A program made the position numbers and the translations under genes. A stretch of 64,000 bases of DNA from Clostridia bacterium (GTDB lineage: Bacteria; Bacillota; Clostridia; Christensenellales; Aristaeellaceae), in assembly GCA_017459565.1 (NCBI GenBank), contig JAFUCP010000029.1, positions 1 to 64,000 of the forward strand, read 5' to 3'. Within the stretch, counting starts at the first letter, position 1; every line of letters begins with the position of its first letter. Below are positions 17,680 through 26,797 of this stretch, piece by piece. The notes beneath the pieces are model-generated. The model saw only the letters and a program-made list of their open reading frames with translations, did no database searches and had not been told where the DNA came from.

Positions 17680-18276
17680 GTGAGGCGGCAGATGACGGTG
17701 GCGCAGTATCGCGCGATCGATTTGACGCTGTTTGCGCTGATCCTCACCGTAACGGAAACAGTCATCGCCCTCGCGGCAAGGCTCTGGTTCCCGGGGGAGA
17801 TCTACACGGTATCGGCGGTTGCCGCGGTGACGGCCATCGTCATGGCGCGCTGGGGCCCCTGGGCCGCGATCCACGCGGTGCTGGGCGGCGTCGTCTTCTG
17901 CCGCGCGTCCGGGGCGCAGCCGTGGCAATACGCGGTGTATTGCGCAGGAAACCTGCTGGGCTTGGGCGGGCTTTTCGTGATACGCGCCCTCGGGGGCGGC
18001 GAAAAGCTGCGGGCGGACGGCCTGAAATGCGTTGCCTACGCCGTATCGGTGCTGCTCATGATGCAGCTTGGCCGCGCGGCAGTGTCCCTGGCCTTCGGCG
18101 TCAGCCTCGCGGACGCGGTTGGGTTTTTCGCAAGCGATGTTCTTTCTTTGCTGTTTACGGCGTTAATCGTGTGGATCGCCCGGCGGCAGGACGGCCTTAT
18201 TGAAAATCAAAAGCGCTATCTTTTGCGCGTTGCGCAGGAGTTCAAAAGGGAAAAGGAGGATTTTGATGAAAGGTAA
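17680..18276 (+). CDS. Small integral membrane protein of the pectin operon, unknown function
   Basis: The product has about 198 residues and five or six membrane segments (for example LTLFALILTVTETVIALAA, AAVTAIVMARWGPWAAIHAVLGG, SVLLMMQLGRAAVSLAFGV and DVLSLLFTALIVWIA), ending in a charged tail. The segment pattern resembles substrate-specific S components of ECF importers, but I cannot confirm this. The GTG start is chosen because GGGAGGTGA lies 5-6 bases before it; GTG at 17662 is an upstream alternative. Its last 11 bases overlap the permease gene, whose ribosome site AAAAGGAGG lies inside it, so it is coupled to the importer. Confidence 0.6.
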   Translation: MRRQMTVAQYRAIDLTLFALILTVTETVIALAARLWFPGEIYTVSAVAAVTAIVMARWGPWAAIHAVLGGVVFCRASGAQPWQYAVYCAGNLLGLGGLFVIRALGGGEKLRADGLKCVAYAVSVLLMMQLGRAAVSLAFGVSLADAVGFFASDVLSLLFTALIVWIARRQDGLIENQKRYLLRVAQEFKREKEDFDER

Positions 18277-19318
18277 AGCAGTGGATTATCTGGTTTTGGA
18301 TCAAGCCAGCGGCACCTATCATGAAAACCCCGAACAGGTTGTTCGAGATGATGTGGAGAAGCATTACTGGCTTCACGTCGCCCGCACAGTCGCAAAGGAT
18401 TGGCGGCTGTACCTGATGCTGGTGCCCACCATACTCGTATTCCTATTCTGGCGCTACCTGCCCATGTATGAGCTGCTGGGCTCGTTCAAGGTATCTGATG
18501 AGGTCAAGCCGGTGTCGGAGCAGTTCTTCGCGGGCTTCTCCTATTTCAGAACGCTGCTCGTGGGCGGCCAGGGTCTTTCCACGGAATTCTGGCGTTCCCT
18601 GCGCAACACCTTCCTGCTCAGCTTCTATGGCCTGTGCTTCGGCTTCCCGATGCCGATCATACTGGCGCTGTTCTTCAATGAGATCAAATCCGACATTGCC
18701 CGAAGCGCCTACCAGGTCATGACCTATTTGCCCAAGTTCATGTCCACCGTCGTCATGACAAGCCTTGTGACCATGCTGGTCAAGCAGGGATCGCTGACCA
18801 GCAGCATGGGCATCCTTTCCCAGTTCCTTTCCAATATCGGCCTTATTTCCAAGGAAATGGCCCAGAACGGCCTTTTGAACAATCCGAATTACTTCAGGGC
18901 GATTTACCAGATCAGCGGCATCTGGGAGGGCGCGGGCTATGACAGCATCGTGTTCTTCGCGGCCATCATCGCCATTTCGCCCACCAGCTATGAGGCGGCG
19001 CAGATCGACGGCGCGGGCAAAATGTCCCAGATGCGCTATGTGGTGCTGCCCAGCATCCTCTCCACCATTGTGATCATGCTGATTACACGCATCGGTTCGC
19101 TGCTGAACATCGGATACGAAAAGGTGCTGCTGCTCTACAACACCAATACCTACGTTACCGCCGATGTCGTGTCCACCTTCGCGCAGCGCTACGGCCTTGC
19201 CGGCGCTCAAAAGGGCATAGCCTCCGCCGCGGAGATGATGAACAATGTCATCGGTATGCTGCTGGTTATCGGCGCGAATACCATCGCCCGGAAGGCGACG
19301 GACGTTTCGCTGTACTAA
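18266..19318 (+). CDS. Sugar ABC importer permease, LplB type
   Basis: This 350-residue permease of the binding-protein-dependent family has six membrane segments after a soluble N-terminal stretch of about 45 residues. The cytoplasmic EAA loop reads YEAAQIDGAGKMSQMRYVVLPSI. LplB/YtcP-type permeases carry complex oligosaccharides such as oligogalacturonides or rhamnogalacturonan pieces, matching the enzymes upstream. The start at 18266 has AAAAGGAGG in front. Confidence 0.92.
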   Translation: MKGKAVDYLVLDQASGTYHENPEQVVRDDVEKHYWLHVARTVAKDWRLYLMLVPTILVFLFWRYLPMYELLGSFKVSDEVKPVSEQFFAGFSYFRTLLVGGQGLSTEFWRSLRNTFLLSFYGLCFGFPMPIILALFFNEIKSDIARSAYQVMTYLPKFMSTVVMTSLVTMLVKQGSLTSSMGILSQFLSNIGLISKEMAQNGLLNNPNYFRAIYQISGIWEGAGYDSIVFFAAIIAISPTSYEAAQIDGAGKMSQMRYVVLPSILSTIVIMLITRIGSLLNIGYEKVLLLYNTNTYVTADVVSTFAQRYGLAGAQKGIASAAEMMNNVIGMLLVIGANTIARKATDVSLY

Positions 19319-19330
19319 GGAGGTTTCAAT

Positions 19331-20221
19331 ATGAAAAGAAAGCTTGAGATCTCTGAACTCATTTTCAAGGTCATCAGCTATACGCTTTTGACGGTGTTCG
19401 CGCTGGGCTGCCTGTATCCCTTCCTGTATGCCATTTCCGCCTCTATCAGCGGGCGGCACGCGGTGGAGTACGGCGAAATTGTGCTGTTCCCGAAGGATGT
19501 TCAGTTTGACGCCTTCAGCCAGATGTTCGGAGACAACATGTTCTGGAACGCCTATTCCAACACGCTGTTTCTGACCTTCTATGGCACGCTGTGGGCGCTG
19601 GGCGTGGCCATTTTGGGCGCCTACGCGCTGAGCAAGAAGCGCCTGCTGTTCAGAAAGTTTTTCAACTTTTATCTGGTGTTCACCATGTGGTTCGCGGCGG
19701 GCATCGTGCCCCAGTACCTGAACTATCTGGCCACCAAGGATGTTTTCAACTCCATGGGCATCACGGACGACAAGTGGCTGGTTGTCATCGCCATGGGTAT
19801 GGCGGCCATGAACATCATCCTGCTGCGCAACGCCTTTGAAAATGTGCCGGGAGAGATCGAGGAGGCCGCCATCGTGGACGGCGCCAGCGAATTCCAGGTC
19901 CTCCAGAAGGTATTTATTCCCATGTCAAAGTCCACCATCGCGACGGTGGCGCTGTTCTTTGCCATCTCCCGCTGGAACGGATATTTCTGGGCGCGCCAGA
20001 TGATTTCCAACCAGAACGAGCATCCGCTGCAGGTATTCATCAGGCTCAGGCTTGAACAGTATACGGACCCTGAGGCCATGGCGGGCTGGAATTATTCCTA
20101 CGCTTCCGATTCGGTGATCTATGCGCTGATCGTCTGCTCCATCGTGCCGATTCTGATCATCTATCCCTTTATCCAGAAGTACTTCGCCAAAGGCGTTAAC
20201 GTCGGTGGTGTGAAGGAATAA
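19331..20221 (+). CDS. Sugar ABC importer permease, LplC type
   Basis: The 296-residue partner permease has six membrane segments and an EAA loop reading EEAAIVDGASEFQVLQKVFIPM. AAGGAGG precedes the start, 12 bases after the LplB-type gene. It forms the channel with that gene product. Confidence 0.92.
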   Translation: MKRKLEISELIFKVISYTLLTVFALGCLYPFLYAISASISGRHAVEYGEIVLFPKDVQFDAFSQMFGDNMFWNAYSNTLFLTFYGTLWALGVAILGAYALSKKRLLFRKFFNFYLVFTMWFAAGIVPQYLNYLATKDVFNSMGITDDKWLVVIAMGMAAMNIILLRNAFENVPGEIEEAAIVDGASEFQVLQKVFIPMSKSTIATVALFFAISRWNGYFWARQMISNQNEHPLQVFIRLRLEQYTDPEAMAGWNYSYASDSVIYALIVCSIVPILIIYPFIQKYFAKGVNVGGVKE

Positions 20222-20245
20222 ATCAATGCGAGGAGGAACCCATCA

Positions 20246-22333
20246 ATGAAGAAAACCCTTTCCCTGGTCATGGCGCTTGCGCTGGTACTTACGCTCTTTG
20301 CGGGCGCCGCGATGGCGGAATCGACGCTGACCTATGCCGAAGGCACCGTGCTGCGCATGGCGACCGGCTACAACAGCGCCAAGACCGGCATCTCCTTTGA
20401 CGCTGAGACCGCCGGCAGCGGCGTGACTCTGGCCGACGGCAACACCTACAACGCCGGCGACCTGAAGCCCACCTGGGTGGAGGTCGAGAATGTCCTGGGC
20501 GTCAAGTTTGAGGACAAGTACCAGGGCAACAGCGCTGCCAAGGAGTTCGAGTACTGGAAGGATCGCCTGGGCGAGGTCGATATGATCAGCGGCACTGCCG
20601 CCACCCTGTCCGAGTACGGCGAGGCCGGCAGCCTGGTGAACCTGGCCGAGTATCTGGACCAGATGCCCAGCTTCAAGGCCTATCTGGAAGCCAACCCCAT
20701 CGTGCGCCTGTCCATCACCGGCAACACCGATACCGGCGCGATCTACTTCAGCCCCTACTTCGACGGCGTCAACGACATTGAGCGCATGCCCCTGATGCGC
20801 GTTGACTGGGTTGTGAAGCTGCTGGACGGCGAGGGCGAATTCACCGCCGACGCCTGCAACGACCTTCCCGACCCCGTTTACCAGCCCTACATGCCCATCA
20901 GCGGCACCGTCGATATTGATACCGTGACCCTGGACGGCACCGGCACCGAAATCATCACCAAGAACTACGACGCCTTCGGCAATGTGGTGGCCGTGATGAA
21001 CGACGCCGGCGCCCTGACCGGCGTGCAGGCCGTGAACCTGCTGCGCGAGTACATCGATAAGGTGTACGACGGCTACTATGGCACCGCGCGTTCCAACCTC
21101 TTCATCGGCCAGAACGCCGCGTGGGACGTGGATGAGCTGGTCGCGCTGCTGCGCTGCGTGGTCGCCAATCCCCAGACCCTCAACGGCACCGATTCCGTGC
21201 AGGGCCTGTTCTCCCGCGAGGAGAGCAACAACCAGCGCCGCGTGGATATGTTCCGCTTCGCCGGCCACCTGTTCGGCGTGCGCGGCCTGGAGTCCAGACA
21301 GGATTACCTGTACATTGACACCGACGGCAGCCTGCATGACGCCCGCCAGGAGGTTGCCTCCTACGAAGCCGTCGCCCGTATGCACGACATGGCTCAGGAG
21401 GGCCTGATCTCCAAGGCGTTCCTGGACAGCTCCGAGGAGAACAGCGGCACCTATCTGGAAAATGACCTGGGCTTCATGAGCTATGACTACAACCAGACCC
21501 AGACCATCATGAACGCCACCAAGCTGAACGACGGCGAGAAGTACATGGCGGTCATGGTTCCCGTGGCCCGCTGGTACGACGGCACCGACGAGAACGGCGT
21601 GTACATGCGCTTCACCGAGTCTTGGCGTTCTGTCAAGACAGACGGCTGGGGAATCTCCAAGGCCGGCGTCGAAGGCAACCAGGACAAGCTGAACGCCGCG
21701 CTGGCGCTGATCGACTACGCCTACTCCGAGAAGGGCCAGATCCTGATGAGTTACGGCCCGGACGCCTTCATCAAGACCAACGACGACGGCAGCTACGTCA
21801 CCTTCACCTTCAACGGCAAGGAGATGCCCGTCATCGCCGACGCGACCTATGAAGAGCTGTGGGATAAGGCCAACGGCAACTACACCAACTATGCCCGCAT
21901 GTACCTGGGCTCCACCCTGTCCTTCGCCAAGAGCCAGGCCTTCGAGTATCAGTGCACCCACGAGGTCGGCAAGGAAGGCGCCGGCAAGATCTCCGTTGCC
22001 ATCGCTCTGGGCACCATCAACCATCCCGAGCTGGCCGTGATGGACAACGGCTGGTACACCTCCGTGCCCACCGTGCTGCCCAACACCAAGACCGAGAGCG
22101 ACATGATCAACACCTTCAGCGAGCTGACCTCCAGCGGTAAGTTCGCCAGCAACAAGGATGGCGAGAACGTGTTCGTGGACATAATCGTCAAGGGCTTCAC
22201 CGGTGAGAACATGACCAGCGCCGAGGAAGCTGCGGCCACCGTTACCGACAGCTGGGGCGGCACGCAGTACCTGTTCCTGAAGTCCTCCGCGTGGCAGCGC
22301 CTGCAGGCCTACTACGCTTCCCTGAACGGCTGA
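20246..22333 (+). CDS. Extracellular sugar-binding protein of the ABC importer, no lipobox
   Basis: The product is large for a binding protein (695 residues), as usual for partners of LplB/LplC permeases. A Sec signal peptide (MKKTLSLVMALALVLTLFAG then AAMA-ES) ends in a signal peptidase I site; no cysteine is present for lipid attachment. That is odd for a Gram-positive-type importer, where binding proteins are normally lipoproteins. It presumably captures pectin oligosaccharides and hands them to the two permeases upstream. The ribosome site GAGGAGG is strong, fitting high expression. Confidence 0.9.
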   Translation: MKKTLSLVMALALVLTLFAGAAMAESTLTYAEGTVLRMATGYNSAKTGISFDAETAGSGVTLADGNTYNAGDLKPTWVEVENVLGVKFEDKYQGNSAAKEFEYWKDRLGEVDMISGTAATLSEYGEAGSLVNLAEYLDQMPSFKAYLEANPIVRLSITGNTDTGAIYFSPYFDGVNDIERMPLMRVDWVVKLLDGEGEFTADACNDLPDPVYQPYMPISGTVDIDTVTLDGTGTEIITKNYDAFGNVVAVMNDAGALTGVQAVNLLREYIDKVYDGYYGTARSNLFIGQNAAWDVDELVALLRCVVANPQTLNGTDSVQGLFSREESNNQRRVDMFRFAGHLFGVRGLESRQDYLYIDTDGSLHDARQEVASYEAVARMHDMAQEGLISKAFLDSSEENSGTYLENDLGFMSYDYNQTQTIMNATKLNDGEKYMAVMVPVARWYDGTDENGVYMRFTESWRSVKTDGWGISKAGVEGNQDKLNAALALIDYAYSEKGQILMSYGPDAFIKTNDDGSYVTFTFNGKEMPVIADATYEELWDKANGNYTNYARMYLGSTLSFAKSQAFEYQCTHEVGKEGAGKISVAIALGTINHPELAVMDNGWYTSVPTVLPNTKTESDMINTFSELTSSGKFASNKDGENVFVDIIVKGFTGENMTSAEEAAATVTDSWGGTQYLFLKSSAWQRLQAYYASLNG

Positions 22334-22372
22334 TCCTGAACCATTTTCGCGGCTGACGGCCGCAACAACCCT

Positions 22373-22398
22373 GCCCGCCCCGAACAGGGGCGGGCGGG
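22373..22398 (+). terminator. G+C-rich hairpin after the binding-protein gene
   Basis: CCCGCCCC (22374-22381) and GGGGCGGG (22387-22394) pair around GAACA. There is no T-tract, so this is more likely a transcript-stabilising or partial stop element that lets the binding protein be made in excess over the downstream genes. Confidence 0.6.
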
Positions 22399-22427
22399 AA
22401 TCCTACGATAGCGGGGGAAAGATCGTC

Positions 22428-23018
22428 ATGTATAAAAAACAAATGAGTGCGCAGCGCATCATATGTCTTTTGTCAATCGTCGCCAGTGTGCTTGTATTCA
22501 TATACGCGCTTGGGATCATGACAGATATGTATGACAGTCTCAAGCCCACGATGATGAACGATAACGACTATACCCAGACCATGGTGCCCGGCTCCATCGT
22601 CTATTACGACATGCAGCCCTTCAACCGCGTGCTGCTGCGCGTGGGCATCGGGCTGATCCTCCTGTCCTGCCTGCTGTTCATTACGAACACCCATTCGCGC
22701 AGGAAATACTACATCGGCAACTATGTCGCCGTACTGTTGAACGTGGCCGCAAACGTCATCGCGGCAATCTGGGCGCACGGGCAGATCACGGCTTTCCGCG
22801 CGCAGTTCCTTCAGGTCGACTTCGCGGCACTGGAAATGTTCTCCCAGGCCATGAAGACGCTCTATACCGAATCCACCTTCTGGTTTGACGCCCATTACGC
22901 GGTCTTTGCGCTGACGCTCTTCTCGTCCGCGCTGCTGATGGTCAATGTCATCTGGAAGATGAGGCTCATGAAAGAAGAAAGACAGCTGATCGAGGCCGGA
23001 AAGGCGGTGTCGGCATGA
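22428..23018 (+). CDS. Four-helix membrane protein of the sugar-importer operon, unknown function
   Basis: This 196-residue protein has about four membrane segments (residues 9-30, 66-86, 93-116 and 151-172). A predicted extracytoplasmic loop of about 35 residues follows the first helix (MYDSLKPTMMNDNDYTQTMV), and a short charged tail ends the protein. I do not recognise a family. It lies between the binding protein and the ATPase and overlaps the next gene by 4 bases, so it probably belongs to the importer machinery. Confidence 0.65.
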   Translation: MYKKQMSAQRIICLLSIVASVLVFIYALGIMTDMYDSLKPTMMNDNDYTQTMVPGSIVYYDMQPFNRVLLRVGIGLILLSCLLFITNTHSRRKYYIGNYVAVLLNVAANVIAAIWAHGQITAFRAQFLQVDFAALEMFSQAMKTLYTESTFWFDAHYAVFALTLFSSALLMVNVIWKMRLMKEERQLIEAGKAVSA

Positions 23019-23503
23019 ACGAAGAACGCACGATAAAGCTTGATCGCTTGCGCTATACCAAGAACGCAGCTTCCTCGAGGCTGGCGATTTTGGCCATCCT
23101 GCTGGATGTGCTGTTCTTTGTCAGCATCTATAAATCCGATGTGGGCTCATATTATTACAATATCCTCATCGGCGCCTCGATTCTCTATAACCTGATATTT
23201 ATGCTCGCCGCGTTCCTCGCGTCCGAGGGCGTGAAAAACTACAAGGCGAACTATTCCTGGCTGTTGATCGCCCTGGGCGTGATACAGGTGGTGCGAATAT
23301 TCATCATTCCCATGCAGGCCCATTCCGCCACGGTTACGGTGGGCGGCGCGGAGACTGTGGTCATGGGCAGCGGCCAGTTTATCCGGGTGATCATCTATCT
23401 CGTCGCCTCCGCTGCGTGTCTGTTTGCAAGCGCCGTTATCAACCTGCAAAAGAGCCGCGCGCTGGCGCAGCACGTCGCCTCTCTGGGCGAGGCCAAGGCG
23501 TAA
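23015..23503 (+). CDS. Second four-helix membrane protein of the importer operon
   Basis: The product has 162 residues and four membrane segments (about 19-39, 46-68, 80-98 and 120-143). A loop between helices three and four carries SATVTVGGAETVVMGSGQ, and the tail is positively charged. The topology resembles the preceding gene product, but sequence similarity between them is low by eye. The ATGA overlap with its neighbour shows translational coupling. No known family is recognised. Confidence 0.65.
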   Translation: MNEERTIKLDRLRYTKNAASSRLAILAILLDVLFFVSIYKSDVGSYYYNILIGASILYNLIFMLAAFLASEGVKNYKANYSWLLIALGVIQVVRIFIIPMQAHSATVTVGGAETVVMGSGQFIRVIIYLVASAACLFASAVINLQKSRALAQHVASLGEAKA

Positions 23504-23515
23504 GGAGGGGTCACA

Positions 23516-24595
23516 ATGGCAGAACTGAGCTTACAGCATATCGATAAAATATACGACAACAATGTGCAGGCCGTCTTTGATTTCAACATCGACGTGAAGG
23601 ACGGCGAGCTGATCGTATTGGTCGGACCGTCCGGCTGCGGCAAGTCCACCACGCTGCGCATGGTCGCCGGCCTTGAGGATATTTCCAACGGCAAGCTCTT
23701 CCTGGACGGCAGGGATATTACGCAGACCCCCGCCAAGGACCGCGATATGGCCATGGTGTTCCAGAATTACGCGCTGTACGGCCATATGACGATTTATGAA
23801 AATATGGCCTTCTCGCTGACGCTGCGCAAGGAGGACCCCAATGTCATTCACAAGAAGGTACTTGCTGCGGCGGAGATTTTGGGCCTTACCAGCCAGCTGA
23901 ACAAGAAGCCCTCCCAGCTTTCCGGCGGACAGCGCCAGCGCGTGGCGATGGGACGCTCCATCGTGCGCAACCCTAAGGTCTTTCTGTTCGATGAGCCGCT
24001 GAGCAACCTGGATGCGAAGCTGCGCGGCGCTACCCGGCGGGAGATACTGCTTCTGCACAAGCGGCTCAGCGCCACCATGCTCTACGTTACCCACGATCAG
24101 ACGGAGGCGCTGACGCTGGCCGACAGAATTGTTTGCATGTCCATGGGCCACGTGCAGCAGATCGGTACGCCCCTTGAGCTATACGATTCCCCGAACAACC
24201 TGTTCGTGGCGGGCTTTATCGGTTTGCCGCCCATGAATTTCTTTGATGTGACCTTCGAGGATGGAAAGCTCAAGGGCAAGGGCTTTGAAGTGTCTCTTTC
24301 CGACGAGGAAAAATACACGCTGTCCGACTATAACCGCCAGGAGATTACGCTGGGCGTGCGCCCGGAGGACATTGTGGAGGGCGGGACGCTGCATGTGAAG
24401 GTGTTCTCCAATGAAAACCTGGGTATGAACACGCTGGTACACGGTCATATGGGCGCCAACGGAGAAAACCGCATTTCCGCCAAGCTGCGCGGCTGGACGG
24501 ATTATAAAAACGGAGACGAGGCCATGGTCAGCTTCAAGAGGAAGCATTTCTTTGACAAACAGACCACGAATTCGATTCGGAAGGGGGAGAGGTAA
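23516..24595 (+). CDS. Sugar ABC importer ATPase (MsmX/UgpC type), dedicated
   Basis: This 359-residue ATPase has Walker A GPSGCGKST, signature LSGGQRQRVAMGRS, Walker B VFLFDEPLSNLDAK and the switch YVTHDQTEA, followed by a C-terminal regulatory domain. It energises the permease pair upstream. Most LplABC importers rely on a shared ATPase encoded elsewhere, so its presence inside the operon is notable. A second ATPase of the same type lies at 26.8 kb. Confidence 0.92.
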   Translation: MAELSLQHIDKIYDNNVQAVFDFNIDVKDGELIVLVGPSGCGKSTTLRMVAGLEDISNGKLFLDGRDITQTPAKDRDMAMVFQNYALYGHMTIYENMAFSLTLRKEDPNVIHKKVLAAAEILGLTSQLNKKPSQLSGGQRQRVAMGRSIVRNPKVFLFDEPLSNLDAKLRGATRREILLLHKRLSATMLYVTHDQTEALTLADRIVCMSMGHVQQIGTPLELYDSPNNLFVAGFIGLPPMNFFDVTFEDGKLKGKGFEVSLSDEEKYTLSDYNRQEITLGVRPEDIVEGGTLHVKVFSNENLGMNTLVHGHMGANGENRISAKLRGWTDYKNGDEAMVSFKRKHFFDKQTTNSIRKGER

Positions 24596-24598
24596 GTC

Positions 24599-25162
24599 AT
24601 GGCAAAGCAGCCCGGCGGCTTCAAGGAATTTATGCGTAAGCGCATCGTCTCCCTGAAACGCAAGCCACAGATGATTGCGTTTGTGGTGCTGATCCTCGCG
24701 TTTGTATACTATTCTTTGAACCTGACGAATATCTCGAATACGACGGCAAAGATTCAGAGCCCGAACATGGGCCTTTGCGGCTTTGCCACCATGCTGTTTT
24801 CGATTCTTTCGATGGTTTGCTTCCTGAACGCATTTCCCCATCGCAAAAAGGCGAACATTCCCATGCTGGTCATCATGTTTGTGATGATAGGGATCATCAT
24901 ATTCTGTGACAGCTACTATGGCCTCTGCATCACCAGCGCGATCACCCGCGAGAACAACCCCATTGACGCCACGGGCACCAACAGCTATATCGCCGTCGCA
25001 CAGACGGTTCTCGCGGTCCATCGGATTATCGTGATCGTCGGCGTGGCATTGTTGGCGCTCCTGCCTGTCTATTCGAAGCTGCTTCGAAGGATCAACACCT
25101 CCGTCGAGATCGAGGGTAACGGCGGTATGAGTGCAATTGATATCAGCGGAGAGGACGCCTGA
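24599..25162 (+). CDS. Third four-helix membrane protein of the importer operon
   Basis: The product has 187 residues, four membrane segments (about 24-41, 58-79, 88-105 and 139-160) and a basic N-terminus (KRIVSLKRKPQ). The loop before the last helix carries NPIDATGTNSYIAVAQ. The C-terminal 25 residues are acidic (SAIDISGEDA). It starts 3 bases after the ATPase stop. I recognise no family. Like its neighbours it may be an accessory or scaffold subunit, which is inference from position only. Confidence 0.65.
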   Translation: MAKQPGGFKEFMRKRIVSLKRKPQMIAFVVLILAFVYYSLNLTNISNTTAKIQSPNMGLCGFATMLFSILSMVCFLNAFPHRKKANIPMLVIMFVMIGIIIFCDSYYGLCITSAITRENNPIDATGTNSYIAVAQTVLAVHRIIVIVGVALLALLPVYSKLLRRINTSVEIEGNGGMSAIDISGEDA

Positions 25163-25211
25163 GCCTGTGGGCGCCGCGTCGGGCGGATGGTTTGGCGCGA
25201 GGTGAATCGAA

Positions 25212-25838
25212 GTGAAGAGGAAGAAAACGGCGACGGAGGAAAGGCGCTCGGCGGCGGATTATTACAAGCTGAATTTGAAGGCTGTGGACGACCTGGTTAC
25301 GGCGGACAAATCGAATTCGCCCAAGGTCAGCCCGGAGGAGCTTCGGAAGTACCGATCAGGAATCAGGCTTTCGCTGCCGAATTGGCTGAAGGTCGTACTC
25401 ATCAAGGCGTGGTTTGCGGGCTCCGTCTGTTTCTTCTTCCTGTGGGGGTTGGGCAATTATGTGACCGACCAGTTGGACAAGCTGTTCATCGTCGCACTGG
25501 CCCTGGGCGTCGTCACCGATCTGTTGACCAACAACGCGCTGCGCTTTCTGGCCAGGACGCCGGGCGCGAACGACCGCTGGATGATGCTCTCCCAAAAGCG
25601 ATATATATCGCTGCCGCTGAACATACTGTACGCGATGCTGCTGATGTTCTGCGTCGTGACGACCTACAACGCCATCAACGCTGCCATCATAGCGCTGACG
25701 GGCGTGAAGGACAGGATTCCTCTCGGGGTCGGCCCCATATTGTTCGGCGTGTTTACAACGGCCTGGGATTTGCTGTTCCTGGCCATGAAGCGAATGCTCG
25801 GCAGGATGCTGGAGGACGCGAAGCGAACCGCCGGATAG
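25212..25838 (+). CDS. Fourth four-helix membrane protein of the importer operon
   Basis: This 208-residue protein has a hydrophilic N-terminal domain of about 55 residues (YYKLNLKAVDDLVTADKS) and then four membrane segments (about 59-81, 90-107, 133-155 and 170-190). The GTG start has GAGGTG eight bases upstream. It is the last gene of the operon and converges with the AraC gene with only about 10 bases between them. The family is unknown. Confidence 0.6.
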   Translation: MKRKKTATEERRSAADYYKLNLKAVDDLVTADKSNSPKVSPEELRKYRSGIRLSLPNWLKVVLIKAWFAGSVCFFFLWGLGNYVTDQLDKLFIVALALGVVTDLLTNNALRFLARTPGANDRWMMLSQKRYISLPLNILYAMLLMFCVVTTYNAINAAIIALTGVKDRIPLGVGPILFGVFTTAWDLLFLAMKRMLGRMLEDAKRTAG

Positions 25839-25848
25839 GTGGCGCCAT

Positions 25849-26637
25849 TTACGGCACGTCATCGGAATCAAAGGCTTTGCCGAAGACTTCCTTCGAGGCG
25901 AGAATGTGCTGCTCCCGATAGACGCTGGGAGCGACACCGAACTGCTTTTTGAACATTCTGGAGAAGTAGAGCGGCTCGCGGAAGCCGCAGGATCGGCTGA
26001 TATCCGCGACGCTGGAGCCGGTGGCATCGACGAGAGAACGGGCGGATTGCTCCAGCCGGACGTCGTTCAGGAATCTGTGCGGTGTGAAGCCCGTTTCCCT
26101 TTGGAAGAGCTTGCGAATATAATCATAGCTGAACGGAAGGGAACGGAGGTATGTCTCCAGCCTGTAATCGCAGTCGCGAAAGTGCTGTAGAATATCGCGC
26201 TTTATATCCTCCACTACGCTGGGCCTTGGATGGGAGGCGCGCAGCGAGGCGGAAATGTAGCAGCAGACCAGATAGCCATAAGCGCCCAGAAAGCTGGAAC
26301 GGCTGCTGTCCGGCGACTGATAGTGGTACGCGATGGCCGTGAACACATTGCGCATATTGTGTGCGCTGTCATCGCAGGCGACGATGGGCTCTCTGGCTGA
26401 AAATCCAGGTGCGCACATGTGGATTGAGATGGCCTCAAAGCCCGTGGGGCTTAAGCATGTCCGGGTCAGCCCCGGGGGAATCGCAACGGCGTTTCCCGCC
26501 CTGAAGGGCAGGTGCAGTCCGTCAAACACAAGTGTGCCCTCGCCCTGGGTGCAATAGATCAGTTCCCAGTCGTCAAGCGCTTCGCGGGAAACGCTGTACG
26601 CATTGTACAGCTTTGTTACGTGTATTATGTCGTTCAT
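25849..26637 (-). CDS. AraC-family regulator with cupin sensor domain
   Basis: The 262-residue protein has an N-terminal cupin-like sensor (WELIYCTQGEGTLVFDG, FRAGNAVAIPPG) and a C-terminal double helix-turn-helix typical of AraC (SYDYIRKLFQRETGFTPHRFLNDVRL and VADISRSCGFREPLYFSRMFKKQFG). Regulators with this layout sense sugars and activate carbohydrate operons. It is encoded beside the pectin operon, convergent to it, so that operon is the likeliest target. The ATG at 26637 has AAAGGAGC upstream; the frame stays open to 26727 but no site supports that. Confidence 0.85.
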   Translation of the reverse strand: MNDIIHVTKLYNAYSVSREALDDWELIYCTQGEGTLVFDGLHLPFRAGNAVAIPPGLTRTCLSPTGFEAISIHMCAPGFSAREPIVACDDSAHNMRNVFTAIAYHYQSPDSSRSSFLGAYGYLVCCYISASLRASHPRPSVVEDIKRDILQHFRDCDYRLETYLRSLPFSYDYIRKLFQRETGFTPHRFLNDVRLEQSARSLVDATGSSVADISRSCGFREPLYFSRMFKKQFGVAPSVYREQHILASKEVFGKAFDSDDVP

Positions 26638-26697
26638 AGTGGCTCCTTTGGGAGTGGGTCGCGGTGTCAGACGGCGCGGGACTGCGCTGTCCGGGTT

Positions 26698-26726
26698 ATT
26701 ATAGCAGAAAACATCCGTTTTGTCCA
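26698..26726 (-). promoter_or_regulatory. Promoter of the AraC gene
   Basis: On the minus strand TGGACA (26726-26721) and TATAAT (26703-26698) are 17 bases apart, about 60 bases before the start codon. Confidence 0.75.
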
Positions 26727-26797
26727 ATACAGGTCTGAAATGTCCTTATGCGAATGGGGACGGGGTCGTTATCCATGAATATCGAGGAGGCAGTGCT

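Noticed and set aside
20243-22024. 593-codon antisense frame opposite the sugar-binding protein
   Set aside because: The sense gene has signal peptide, ribosome site and family length; the antisense frame is Gly/Val/His-rich noise.
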